Positions 56,110 to 64,000 of a stretch of 64,000 nucleotides of DNA are shown here, piece by piece. How positions within the stretch are numbered: position 1 is the stretch's first letter; each line of letters starts with the position of its first letter. The translations under genes and the position numbers were made by a program. The DNA comes from Hymenobacter terrenus. GTDB taxonomy: Bacteria; Bacteroidota; Bacteroidia; Cytophagales; Hymenobacteraceae. The stretch spans positions 1 to 64,000 of the forward strand of contig NZ_LATM01000011.1 of NCBI RefSeq assembly GCF_000972495.1. Direction: 5' to 3'. The notes below the pieces were generated by a model. That model did not search any database. It had not been told where the DNA came from and was given only the letters and a program-made list of their open reading frames with translations.

Positions 56110-56444
56110 GCTGAAATTAGTGATTTCGAATTATAAATTTTGACTTTCAGACGTTAGCCAGCGCGGCTAAACCGGGACATGCCCAGGCCGGCTGCTTTGC
56201 TCAATACGGCTGCATTTGGTACTTCGCGGCATGCTGTGGGGCGGGGCTGCAAAGGTAGCGGCACAGTTTGTGGGTAGCGTGAGGGCGCTTATATCAACGC
56301 TCCCGACGGGCGAAAGAGTTGAACCCAAGCCCAGCATCGTCCGTTCCCTTGGCTTGGCTGCGCGGCCAACGGTTGGACCCAACAGCTAAAAATCCGCAAC
56401 TTTGCGGATTACCCCGCGTTTTTCTTTTTCATCATCTTTGCCCG
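56110..56444. other. intergenic region between tsaD and the TamB-like gene
   Basis: About 335 bases. Holds a minus-strand TACCTTTG box (56250-56257) for tsaD and a plus-strand CATCTTTG (56433-56440) just before the TamB-like start. No gene recognised; small frames on both strands lack family resemblance. Confidence 0.5.
56250..56257 (-). promoter_or_regulatory. -7 box toward tsaD
   Basis: TACCTTTG on the minus strand, 140 bases before the tsaD start codon. Confidence 0.45.
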
Positions 56445-59400
56445 GTGCGTCGTTTCTTCTCCATCTTGCTAAAAGTGCTGCTAGCCCTGGGGCTAATAGT
56501 GCTATTAGCCATCGTGGGGGTGCTGATTGCGCTACGGGTACCCAGCGTGCAAACGCGGCTGGCGCATAAGGCGGCCGATATGCTCACTCAAAAGCTTGGG
56601 CAGCAGGTAATAGTGGGGCGGGTAGATGTGCGGCCATTTTCCCGCGTGCTACTGGATGGGGTGCGCGTGCTGGACCGGCGCGGCGGCGAGCTATTCAGCA
56701 TTGGGCGGGCCGATGCGGATATTTCTCTGTTTTCGGTGTTTGACCCGCGGCACCTGCACATCGGTACGCTCACGCTGAATGAACCGCGCTTTGAGCTAAA
56801 AAACCTGCCCGGCCAGCCCGATTCCACCACCTTCAGTCAGCTTATGGCGACGGTACGGCGGCTGGTGGGCCCCTCTACCGACACAACCAAAAAAGCACCA
56901 TTCGATTTTAAGATTGGCGGTGTTGCCCTACGTAACGGTCACTTTGCCATTGAGAAAGCCGACGAGCCACGCGAGCCGACCTACGGCAAAAGCATTGATT
57001 ATGACCATCTGCTGGTGGACAGCATTTATGCCGACATCTCCAAAATACGCTTAGGTGATACACTGGGGCTACGCATCAGCAATCTGCACGCAGTGGAAAC
57101 GCCGTCGCAAACGCAGCTCCGCGAAATCACGGCGGATATGCTTTACGGACCGCACTTCTGGGAATTCAAGGACTTGAGCTTGCGTGTGGGTCGCAGCCAA
57201 ATCAAAGATTACCTGCGCTTTGAATATCGGATATTCGGCAACTTCAGCGATTATAACGACTCGATGAAGACCATTGCCCGCCTGCGGGGCTCGCAGGTGT
57301 TCAGCGACGATATTGCCAAGTTTGCCCCGCAGCTGGCCACCATGCACGAATCGGTGGTTATTTCGGGGGATGCCTCGGGTTACGTGCGCGATTTCAAGGT
57401 AAACAATCTGGACGTGCGCTACGGCAAGGGCACGCACATCGTGGCCAAGCGCGCCCACGCTGATGGCTTGCCTAATTATCAGGAAAGCTTTGTTGACCTA
57501 CGTCTGCTGCCATCGGTGGTAATGGCCAGCGACTTGCAGAAGTGGCTACCGGCCTCAGCCAACAAAATCGTGCAGCGCCTCGGCACCGTCAAGCTACAGG
57601 GCCAAGTGCTGGGATTCTATAACGACTTCGTGGCCAACGCTTCGTTCGATACCGCGCTGGGCTTTGTAGCTACGGACGTGAACCTCAAGACAAAGACTGA
57701 CCTTACGCACGCGGCTTACGAAGGAACGGTGCGCTCTAACGCCTTTCAACTGGGCAAGTTTTTGGGCGATGAAAGCGTGATTCGGGACGTGACGCTGAAT
57801 GGCAAAGTGGCGGGGGTAGGCTTTTTGCCGCCGTTTGCGCGGGGGCAGGTGGCCACCAATGTGCCGAGCATCTGGCTCAATGGCTACCGTTATAAAAATA
57901 TTTCTCTTAACGGGGATTTTCACCAGCAGGCTTTTAATGGTCATGTCACCATAGATGACCCGGCCGTGCGCCTCGTAGCCGATGGCCACGTAGACTTAGA
58001 CCACGAGCATCAGGATGTAGATATTAAAACCAGAATTGACTACGCCAACCTGCGCACGCTGGGCCTGATGGGACAACCGCTCACGGTAGCTACCACGGCC
58101 GCCGTCAAATTCAAAGGCTTGCAGCTCGACTCGCTCATTGGCCACGCGTATTTGCGCAGGTCACATTTCACCCTGGCGAACCGCAAGTTGGACCTCGATA
58201 CGCTCGACATCATGAGCACCCGCAACAGCCGCAACCAGCGCCGCGTAACCCTGCGCTCGGAAGCGATGGATGCCAGCGTAACCGGAGCTTTCAATACTTC
58301 TGATGTAGTGCGCGACGTGCAGAGGCTTATCACCGAGTATCGCCTCAACTTTGAAAGCAACGCTACGGCCACGGCCGATTATTACCGGCGCAAAAGCAAC
58401 CGGGAAGCGCTGGTTTATCAGGTTGACTTGCTGCTAAATCTGAAGCGCCCCAACCCCGTGCTGGCGTTGTTTGTGCCCGACTTGCAGGTAGCTAACGGCA
58501 GCCGCATCGACGGCTCGTTCCGCAATGGTGAGACGTCGATTTTTCAGTTGGGCGGCCACCTCGACAGCTTGCGCTACGGTCCCGTTCAAACAATAAATGA
58601 CAACTTCGACTTCCTGACCTCCAAGCTGCCGAATAAGCCGGAAGTACTGGCTCAGGCCAGCATTACGAGCGACCGGCAGGTGCTCCCTACCCTGGGGCGC
58701 ACCGAGAAGTTTGTGGTCGAAGGTGTATGGGACCAGGAGCGCATCAACTTCTCGACCTCGCTGGCCCAGATCGGCACTACGAACCGGGCGGCCATCAATG
58801 GGTCCTTGGGCTTTTTACCACAAGCATTGGAAGTGGTATTCCGGCAATCGGGCCTGCACTTGCTGGACAAGGATTGGACTATTGCCGCCGATAACTCCAT
58901 TCGGATTTCAGAGTATGGCAAGGAGCTTGATATCACCAACCTGACCTTCAGCAATGGTGAGCAATTTGTGGGTGCCCAAGGCTTTATCTCGTCCGACACC
59001 AGCAAGCCGCCGCTTCAGCTTCAGATAAAAGACTTTGAGCTGGCGACGCTGAACAGCCTGACGGGGCAGCGCCTGGGCGGACGCGTGAATGCCCAAGGCA
59101 CCGTAAGCGGCGTGTATGGCCCCCTCACCATCAGCAGCACGCTGGGAGTGGATTCGCTGACCTACGACAAGACTCTTATCGGGCAGGTAGCGGGCAGTGG
59201 CAACTGGGACAACAACGCCAATAAGCTGGTAGTGAACATGGACGTGGCCCGCGGCGGGCAGTCGGTGTTAACGGTACTTGGCGACATCGCGCCGCAGGAT
59301 GCCACCAATCAGTTCAACCTGACGGGCACACTCAACGATGCTCCTATTGTGCTGGCTCAACCCTTTTTGGGCTCTCTGTTCAAAAACCTGGGCGGTACCG

Positions 59401-61055
59401 GCCAAGGCGAATTGCGGCTAACGGGCAAGTTCTCGTCGCCCAATCTGATTGGGGCTGTAAATGTGAGTAATGGCCGCCTCACCTTTGGCTACTTGGGTAC
59501 GACGTACACTTTTGCCGACCGCATCAGCTTCACCAGCACCAGCATTGCGTTCCGCAATATCAAGCTGCGTGACCCCATGGGTAACACCGGCACCGTGGAC
59601 GGAGTGGTGAGCCACCGCGGGTTCAGCAATATGAGTCTCAGTATCGCGGCCAGCTTCCGCAAGATGCAGGTACTTAATACTACGCGCAGGGACAATGACC
59701 TATACTTCGGCACGGCCTACGGCACCGGCACGGCCCGGGTAACCGGCCCTACAGACGACCTGAACATCATTGTCCGAGCCAGCAGCGAGGCTAGTACCCG
59801 CATTTCCTTGCCCCTCGACAATGCGGCCCGGGCCGAGAAGGCCGGCTACATCAAGTTTGTGAACAACAACCCCGTAGGTGATACGGTCATCACCAAAAAG
59901 GCGGAGACGGTGGCGGTGCAGGACAAAGTCGACTTGTCGGGTATCAAGCTCGACATGAACCTGACCATCACGCCGGAAGCCTATATGGAAATCCTGCTGG
60001 ATGAAAGTACTGGCGACGTGATTCGCGGCTCGGCGGCCGGGCAGCTGCGCATGGCCATCGACACGCGGGGCGATTTCAATATGTTTGGCCAAGTAGAAAT
60101 CGTACGTGGCGCGTATAATTTCACCTTGCAGGGCCTGGTAAACAAAGAGTTTGTGGTGCGGCCCGGTGGCATCATTTCCTGGAACGGTGACCCTCTGTCT
60201 GGCGAAATGAACGTGACGGCCACCTATACTCAGCGCACGTCGCTGGCCCCGATACTGGGCACGGGTTCTACTGGAGCCGCGGCCGTAGTACCCGTCACGG
60301 CGGTGATGACTCTGACCGGACCGCTGCTGTTGCCGGCTATTCGCTTGGGCCTGGAATTCAACGATGCGCCCGGCACGCTGCAAGGCGATTTGGCGGCCTT
60401 CACTTCGTCGTTGCGCAACGATGAGCAGGAATTGAACCGACAGGTATTCAGCCTATTGGTATTCAAGCAGCTTTCGCCACCGGGCTCGTTTGGCAATACG
60501 ATTTCCTTGCGTGGCCAGGATAATACGGTGCAAAACAGCCTGGGGCAGATACTGAGTACGCAGTTGGGCTTACTCACTTCACAAATCGACCAGAACCTAG
60601 AAATAGACTTCAACATCAACGGCCTCACGGCTGAGCAGCTGCAGGCCCTACAAGTGCGCCTAAGCTACTCTTTTCTGAATGGCCGCTTGCGCGTAACCCG
60701 GGAAGGCGGCTTCACCAGCAATGCCAACCTGGTCAATAGTAACTCTGGTACTGCCCTGCCCGGCACCGGCAATACCGCCGGCCAGGCCTCCCTACTCGGC
60801 GACCTCAGCCTGGAATATTACCTGCGGCCCGACGGGAAGTTCCGCACCAAGCTGCGCTACGAAACCACCCCGCGCGACCTGGAAACCATTAATCAGCCGC
60901 GTGCGGGCTTGTCGTTGCTGCACACCGAGCAGTTTAATTCGTTTGGAGAGCTTTTCAGGCGCAAAAACCCCAAACGCAGGGAACGGAACACGCAAAAAGC
61001 CCGTCAGGGCAAGGAAGTGCTGACCGTGGACGAGGACCCAAAAACGAATCTCTGA
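56445..61055 (+). CDS. TamB-like translocation/assembly module protein (AsmA/DUF490 family)
   Basis: Protein of 1536 aa from the GTG at 56445 (VRRFFSILLKVLLALGLI). One N-terminal membrane helix is followed by a short AsmA-like part (VPSVQTRLAHKAADMLTQKL), a very long beta-rich body and a C-terminal DUF490/TamB domain (about residues 1100-1480; GQVEIVRGAYNFTLQGL, LRPGGIISWNGDPLSG). Such proteins bridge the periplasm from the inner to the outer membrane and carry lipids or help insert outer-membrane proteins. A TamA partner is not in the window. The frame is open 126 bases upstream, but the -7-like CATCTTTG and the helix fix this start. Confidence 0.9.
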   Translation: MRRFFSILLKVLLALGLIVLLAIVGVLIALRVPSVQTRLAHKAADMLTQKLGQQVIVGRVDVRPFSRVLLDGVRVLDRRGGELFSIGRADADISLFSVFDPRHLHIGTLTLNEPRFELKNLPGQPDSTTFSQLMATVRRLVGPSTDTTKKAPFDFKIGGVALRNGHFAIEKADEPREPTYGKSIDYDHLLVDSIYADISKIRLGDTLGLRISNLHAVETPSQTQLREITADMLYGPHFWEFKDLSLRVGRSQIKDYLRFEYRIFGNFSDYNDSMKTIARLRGSQVFSDDIAKFAPQLATMHESVVISGDASGYVRDFKVNNLDVRYGKGTHIVAKRAHADGLPNYQESFVDLRLLPSVVMASDLQKWLPASANKIVQRLGTVKLQGQVLGFYNDFVANASFDTALGFVATDVNLKTKTDLTHAAYEGTVRSNAFQLGKFLGDESVIRDVTLNGKVAGVGFLPPFARGQVATNVPSIWLNGYRYKNISLNGDFHQQAFNGHVTIDDPAVRLVADGHVDLDHEHQDVDIKTRIDYANLRTLGLMGQPLTVATTAAVKFKGLQLDSLIGHAYLRRSHFTLANRKLDLDTLDIMSTRNSRNQRRVTLRSEAMDASVTGAFNTSDVVRDVQRLITEYRLNFESNATATADYYRRKSNREALVYQVDLLLNLKRPNPVLALFVPDLQVANGSRIDGSFRNGETSIFQLGGHLDSLRYGPVQTINDNFDFLTSKLPNKPEVLAQASITSDRQVLPTLGRTEKFVVEGVWDQERINFSTSLAQIGTTNRAAINGSLGFLPQALEVVFRQSGLHLLDKDWTIAADNSIRISEYGKELDITNLTFSNGEQFVGAQGFISSDTSKPPLQLQIKDFELATLNSLTGQRLGGRVNAQGTVSGVYGPLTISSTLGVDSLTYDKTLIGQVAGSGNWDNNANKLVVNMDVARGGQSVLTVLGDIAPQDATNQFNLTGTLNDAPIVLAQPFLGSLFKNLGGTGQGELRLTGKFSSPNLIGAVNVSNGRLTFGYLGTTYTFADRISFTSTSIAFRNIKLRDPMGNTGTVDGVVSHRGFSNMSLSIAASFRKMQVLNTTRRDNDLYFGTAYGTGTARVTGPTDDLNIIVRASSEASTRISLPLDNAARAEKAGYIKFVNNNPVGDTVITKKAETVAVQDKVDLSGIKLDMNLTITPEAYMEILLDESTGDVIRGSAAGQLRMAIDTRGDFNMFGQVEIVRGAYNFTLQGLVNKEFVVRPGGIISWNGDPLSGEMNVTATYTQRTSLAPILGTGSTGAAAVVPVTAVMTLTGPLLLPAIRLGLEFNDAPGTLQGDLAAFTSSLRNDEQELNRQVFSLLVFKQLSPPGSFGNTISLRGQDNTVQNSLGQILSTQLGLLTSQIDQNLEIDFNINGLTAEQLQALQVRLSYSFLNGRLRVTREGGFTSNANLVNSNSGTALPGTGNTAGQASLLGDLSLEYYLRPDGKFRTKLRYETTPRDLETINQPRAGLSLLHTEQFNSFGELFRRKNPKRRERNTQKARQGKEVLTVDEDPKTNL

Positions 61056-61060
61056 TGATA

Positions 61061-61122
61061 GATGATAAGCGCCCGGTAACTCTTTCTCTCAACAGGGAGG
61101 GAGTTACCGGGCGCTTATCATC
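61061..61122. terminator. terminator after the TamB-like gene
   Basis: Arms 61061-61082 (GATGATAAGCGCCCGGTAAC..) and 61101-61122 are exact inverses over 22 bases around 18 bases, just after the stop codon. Confidence 0.8.
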
Positions 61123-61167
61123 GCATCATTATTCCCCTCACCACATCATTACTTCACTAGCAAAAAC

Positions 61168-61175
61168 TACCTTTG
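61168..61175 (+). promoter_or_regulatory. -7 box of ftsX
   Basis: TACCTTTG, 7 bases before the ftsX start codon, leaving almost no leader. Confidence 0.6.
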
Positions 61176-61182
61176 CCAAAAT

Positions 61183-62082
61183 ATGGCCGCCCCCACTACC
61201 TATCATACCCGCAAGAAAAAGCTTGGCTCCTACCCTACTTTGCTCGTGGTGTTCAGCATTACGCTGGCTTTGGTGGTGATTGGTTTGTTTGGCTTATTGC
61301 TGATTCACGCGCAGAAACTTTCGGAAGTGGTACGTGAAAACCTGGAAGTTCAGGTGTACCTCGACCGCGAGTTGCCGGAAACGGAGCTGCTGCGACTGCA
61401 GCAGGACCTGGGCCAGCTCCCTTATGTAGCCGAGCGCAACGGCAAGCCCCAAATACGATTCGTGAGCAAGGAGGAAGGCGCCCGCCAACTGCTACAAAGT
61501 ACCGGGGAGGACTTCCGACAGTTCCTCGGCGACAATCCCTTGCGCGACGCTTATGTGCTCAAAATCAAGCCACAATATACCGACACTACCCACCTTCGGC
61601 AGCTGAACCAACGTATTTCGACCCAGCGGGGCGTGTTTGAGGTGCAGTACCCGCAGGACTTGTTTGCCAGCATCAACAACAACCTGACGCGGGTGAGCCT
61701 GGTGCTGCTGGGCTTTGCAGCGGTGCTGGTGCTGGTGGTGGTGATTCTGATTAATAACACGATTAAGCTGGCGCTGTTTTCGCAGCGCTTTCTCATCCGA
61801 TCCATGCAACTGGTGGGTGCTACGCGGCTCTTTATCCAGCAGCCGTTTTTGCGGCGAGCCACGTGGCAGGGGCTGGCCAGCGGCGTGCTGGCCGCCTTGG
61901 TTTTGGTTGCCCTGCTGCAATACGCCTACCTGGAAGTGGAGCCGCTCCGCCTGCTGCGCGACGACCTACGCCTAGGGCTGTTGCTGCTCGGCGTCATCGG
62001 CCTGGGCGTGGTTATCGGCTTTTTCAGCTCGGCCCGCGCCGTGCACAAATATCTAAAAATGTCGCTCGACGACCTGTATTAG
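61183..62082 (+). CDS. ftsX: cell division protein FtsX
   Basis: Protein of 299 aa. One N-terminal helix (SYPTLLVVFSITLALVVIG), a periplasmic domain of about 120 residues starting VVRENLEVQVYLDRELPE, then three helices with VSLVLLGFAAVLVLVVVILI, RSMQLVGATRLFIQQPF and the GFFSSARAVHKYLKM end. FtsX with FtsE couples the divisome to peptidoglycan hydrolases. ftsE is not adjacent. Likely operon with DUF3098 and uppP downstream. Confidence 0.93.
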   Translation: MAAPTTYHTRKKKLGSYPTLLVVFSITLALVVIGLFGLLLIHAQKLSEVVRENLEVQVYLDRELPETELLRLQQDLGQLPYVAERNGKPQIRFVSKEEGARQLLQSTGEDFRQFLGDNPLRDAYVLKIKPQYTDTTHLRQLNQRISTQRGVFEVQYPQDLFASINNNLTRVSLVLLGFAAVLVLVVVILINNTIKLALFSQRFLIRSMQLVGATRLFIQQPFLRRATWQGLASGVLAALVLVALLQYAYLEVEPLRLLRDDLRLGLLLLGVIGLGVVIGFFSSARAVHKYLKMSLDDLY

Positions 62083-62145
62083 TCGTTTTTCTCATTTGTT
62101 GAATGAGAAAAACAATATGGTTAAATGATAAATAGTACTTGTTAA

Positions 62146-62469
62146 ATGAACCCTACTCCCGCTCCTCACTTCGCTTTCGGGCCACGCAACTACCGCCTCA
62201 TGTGGCTCGGGCTGGCTCTGCTGGCGGCCGGCTTCATTACCATGATGTTTGGCGACAAGGATAATTATGGTGAGGATTTCGTCGGTATCACGCTGGGGCC
62301 ACTGCTGCTTATCATCGGTTTTGGGGTTGAGTTTGCGGCCATCATGGTGCGCGACAAGCCCCTGGCTGGAAGCACCAAGACGCCCACTGCCACACCCGGT
62401 GTTACCTCCGAAAGCCTGACGTCGGCAGCCGCACCTGCACCGGCTGCTCCTGCCTACAAGCGCCTGTAA
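62146..62469 (+). CDS. DUF3098 membrane protein
   Basis: Protein of 107 aa. FAFGPRNYRLMWLGLALLAAG, then a GDKDNYGE loop and a second helix LGPLLLIIGFGVEFAAIM: two-helix DUF3098 protein. The position between ftsX and uppP is the usual one in Bacteroidota. Function unknown. The C-terminus is Thr/Ala/Pro-rich and variable. Confidence 0.88.
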   Translation: MNPTPAPHFAFGPRNYRLMWLGLALLAAGFITMMFGDKDNYGEDFVGITLGPLLLIIGFGVEFAAIMVRDKPLAGSTKTPTATPGVTSESLTSAAAPAPAAPAYKRL

Positions 62470-62481
62470 TTTCCGTTCTGC

Positions 62482-63312
62482 ATGACCTATTGGCACGCGC
62501 TGCTCCTCGCCATCGTGGAGGGCCTCACCGAATTTTTGCCCGTGTCCAGCACCGGCCACATGATTATTGCTTCGGCGCTGCTGGGTATTCCTGCCACTCC
62601 GTTTTTTAAGCTATATCTGGTTGTTATTCAATTAGGTGCTATTCTATCCGTATTAGCGGTGTACTGGCGGCGCTTCTTTCAAAGCATTGATTTTTACCTG
62701 AAGCTACTGGTGGCTTTCCTGCCAATTATAGTGGTGGGCTTGCTGCTGAAGAAACATATCGACGCCCTCCTTGAGTCGGTGACGACGGTGGCGGCCATGC
62801 TATTACTGGGCGGCATCGTGCTGCTCTTTATTGACCGCTGGTTTCCGCAAGAAGAGCCGAACAAAGGCGGCCACCCGGTTACGAACCCCAACTGGCGCGA
62901 GGCTTTTATCATCGGTTTATTCCAATGCCTGGCCGTGGTGCCGGGTGTGAGCCGCTCGGCCGCCACCATCATTGGCGGCCTCACCCAGAAGCTCACGCGC
63001 CGAGCAGCGGCCGAATTTGCCTTCTTCTTGGCAATGCCGACCATGGCCGCGGCGGCCGTGAAAGACCTCTATGACTATTACAAAGAGGCCAAAGCGCAGG
63101 GCATTGACCCAACGCACCTGTTCACGGCCGAGCAGGTGAAACAGCTGGTACTCGGCAATGTGGTAGCCTTCGTGGTAGCGCTGCTGGCCATTCGATTATT
63201 CGTGGGATTTGTGGCGAAATATGGGTTTCGGGCTTTCGGCATTTATCGCATCATCGCGGGCGGGATATTATTGCTGCTGATTGGGCTGGGCGTAAACATC
63301 CAACTGGTATGA
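62482..63312 (+). CDS. uppP: undecaprenyl-diphosphate phosphatase
   Basis: Protein of 276 aa. VEGLTEFLPVSSTGHMII at the N-terminus and VVPGVSRSAATIIGGL are the two active-site motifs of BacA/UppP; about eight membrane helices. It recycles the undecaprenyl carrier for peptidoglycan and O-antigen synthesis and lowers bacitracin sensitivity. It starts 12 bases after DUF3098 and its stop overlaps the truB start by 4 bases, showing a tight operon ftsX-DUF3098-uppP-truB. Confidence 0.96.
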   Translation: MTYWHALLLAIVEGLTEFLPVSSTGHMIIASALLGIPATPFFKLYLVVIQLGAILSVLAVYWRRFFQSIDFYLKLLVAFLPIIVVGLLLKKHIDALLESVTTVAAMLLLGGIVLLFIDRWFPQEEPNKGGHPVTNPNWREAFIIGLFQCLAVVPGVSRSAATIIGGLTQKLTRRAAAEFAFFLAMPTMAAAAVKDLYDYYKEAKAQGIDPTHLFTAEQVKQLVLGNVVAFVVALLAIRLFVGFVAKYGFRAFGIYRIIAGGILLLLIGLGVNIQLV

Positions 63313-64000
63313 GCATGAAAACGCTGGCTGATTTCGACTTCGAAACGGGTGAAGTCCTCTTGCTCGACAAGCCTTTGACGTGGACTTCGTTCGATGTGGT
63401 ACGCAAGGTGAAAAATGCCCTGCGCATCAAAAAAATTGGGCACGCCGGCACCCTCGACCCCCTGGCTACTGGCTTGCTCATCCTGTGTACCGGGCGCAAA
63501 ACCAAGGAAATCGACCAGATTCAGGCCCAGGAAAAAGAATATACCGGCACCTTTCGCCTCGGCGAAACCACCCCCAGCTTCGACTTGGAGACTGCCGTGG
63601 ACATGGTCCGGCCCTACGCCCACCTCACCATCGAGCAGATTACGGCCGCGGCGCAGTCTTTCATCGGCACTATTCAGCAAACGCCACCCCTGTTCTCGGC
63701 CGTGAAAATTGACGGGCAGCGCGCTTATGACATAGCCCGCAAAGGCTTGAATGCGGAAATCAAATCGAAGACCATCGAAATAAAAGCGTACGAGCTGACG
63801 CGCATCGCGCTACCTGAAGTGGATTTTCGTATCGTCTGCTCCAAAGGCACTTACATCCGCAGCCTGGCCCGCGACCTGGGCCAGGCGCTGGGCTGTGGCG
63901 CCCACCTCACCCGCCTGGTGCGCACCCGCATCGGCGAGTTCCGGGTGGAGGATGCCTTTACGCTGGACGCCATTCAGGCCCTGCGGCCACCCCGGCCGGA
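63309..64000 (+). CDS. truB: tRNA pseudouridine(55) synthase TruB (partial, runs off the window)
   Basis: The ATG at 63309 overlaps the uppP stop (ATGA). About 230 codons are visible and the frame is open at the window end. LLLDKPLTWTSFDVV, the catalytic GHAGTLDPLATGLL (nucleophile Asp), FSAVKIDGQRAYDIARKG and SKGTYIRSLARDLG identify TruB, which makes pseudouridine 55 in the T loop of tRNAs. The C-terminal end is missing only because the window stops. Confidence 0.96.
   Translation, partial: MSMKTLADFDFETGEVLLLDKPLTWTSFDVVRKVKNALRIKKIGHAGTLDPLATGLLILCTGRKTKEIDQIQAQEKEYTGTFRLGETTPSFDLETAVDMVRPYAHLTIEQITAAAQSFIGTIQQTPPLFSAVKIDGQRAYDIARKGLNAEIKSKTIEIKAYELTRIALPEVDFRIVCSKGTYIRSLARDLGQALGCGAHLTRLVRTRIGEFRVEDAFTLDAIQALRPPRP

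Overview
The window looks like a chromosomal segment of a GC-rich member of the Bacteroidota (Cytophagales, Hymenobacter-like). This is inferred from the gene content (T9SS-type C-terminal sorting tails, DUF5683, DUF3098, DUF6438 and DUF3857 proteins, a TssD-type Hcp, a SerB-SerA fusion), from many start-proximal TACCTTTG-like boxes (the Bacteroidota -7 element), and from the absence of clear Shine-Dalgarno sequences. Both window edges cut through features; truB runs off the right end.

Layout. 0-2.1 kb: an array of a putative papain-fold (CHAP/NlpC-P60-like) toxin, two paralogous four-helix membrane proteins (probable immunity) and two toxin fragments. 2.1-6.9 kb: a frameshifted hydrolase, the pta-ackA acetate operon and a secreted hypothetical, all on the minus strand. 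7-13.7 kb: a SerB-SerA fusion, a REP-associated transposase between its palindromes, a PBP4-type carboxypeptidase, then an overlapping AAA ATPase / PD-(D/E)xK-like pair and an XRE-type regulator behind a striking double palindrome. 13.9-28.5 kb is mostly housekeeping: antiporter, pyrG, yidC, a peptide-binding lipoprotein, parA-(S1 gene)-parB-DUF5683-dapB-lepB. 28.7-34.8 kb: a PKD/T9SS exoprotein, ung, apaG, two methyltransferases and kdsA.

35-43.9 kb is the most unusual region. A coiled-coil membrane protein gene ends at 35876, and a diverged copy of its 3' end lies at 43738-43877. Between them are a DUF3857 protein, a GNAT enzyme, a small membrane protein, a second XRE-like regulator, an orphan T9SS tail, a decayed immunity gene, an intact GAD-like/DUF1851 (Tdi1-type) immunity gene, and an Hcp(TssD)-Ntox15 fusion with the HxxD motif of Tde-type DNases. 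I read this as a type VI secretion effector-immunity locus in an 8-kb accessory island.

44-64 kb returns to core functions: cyanophycin synthetase, tRNA-Cys, ribosomal protein S1, an alpha/beta hydrolase, FkbM methyltransferase, desaturase, HNH nuclease, NlpC/P60 protein, smpB, tsaD, a TamB-like giant, ftsX, DUF3098, uppP and truB. Dispersed palindromic repeats of several families occupy many intergenic gaps, and some abut or overlap gene starts.
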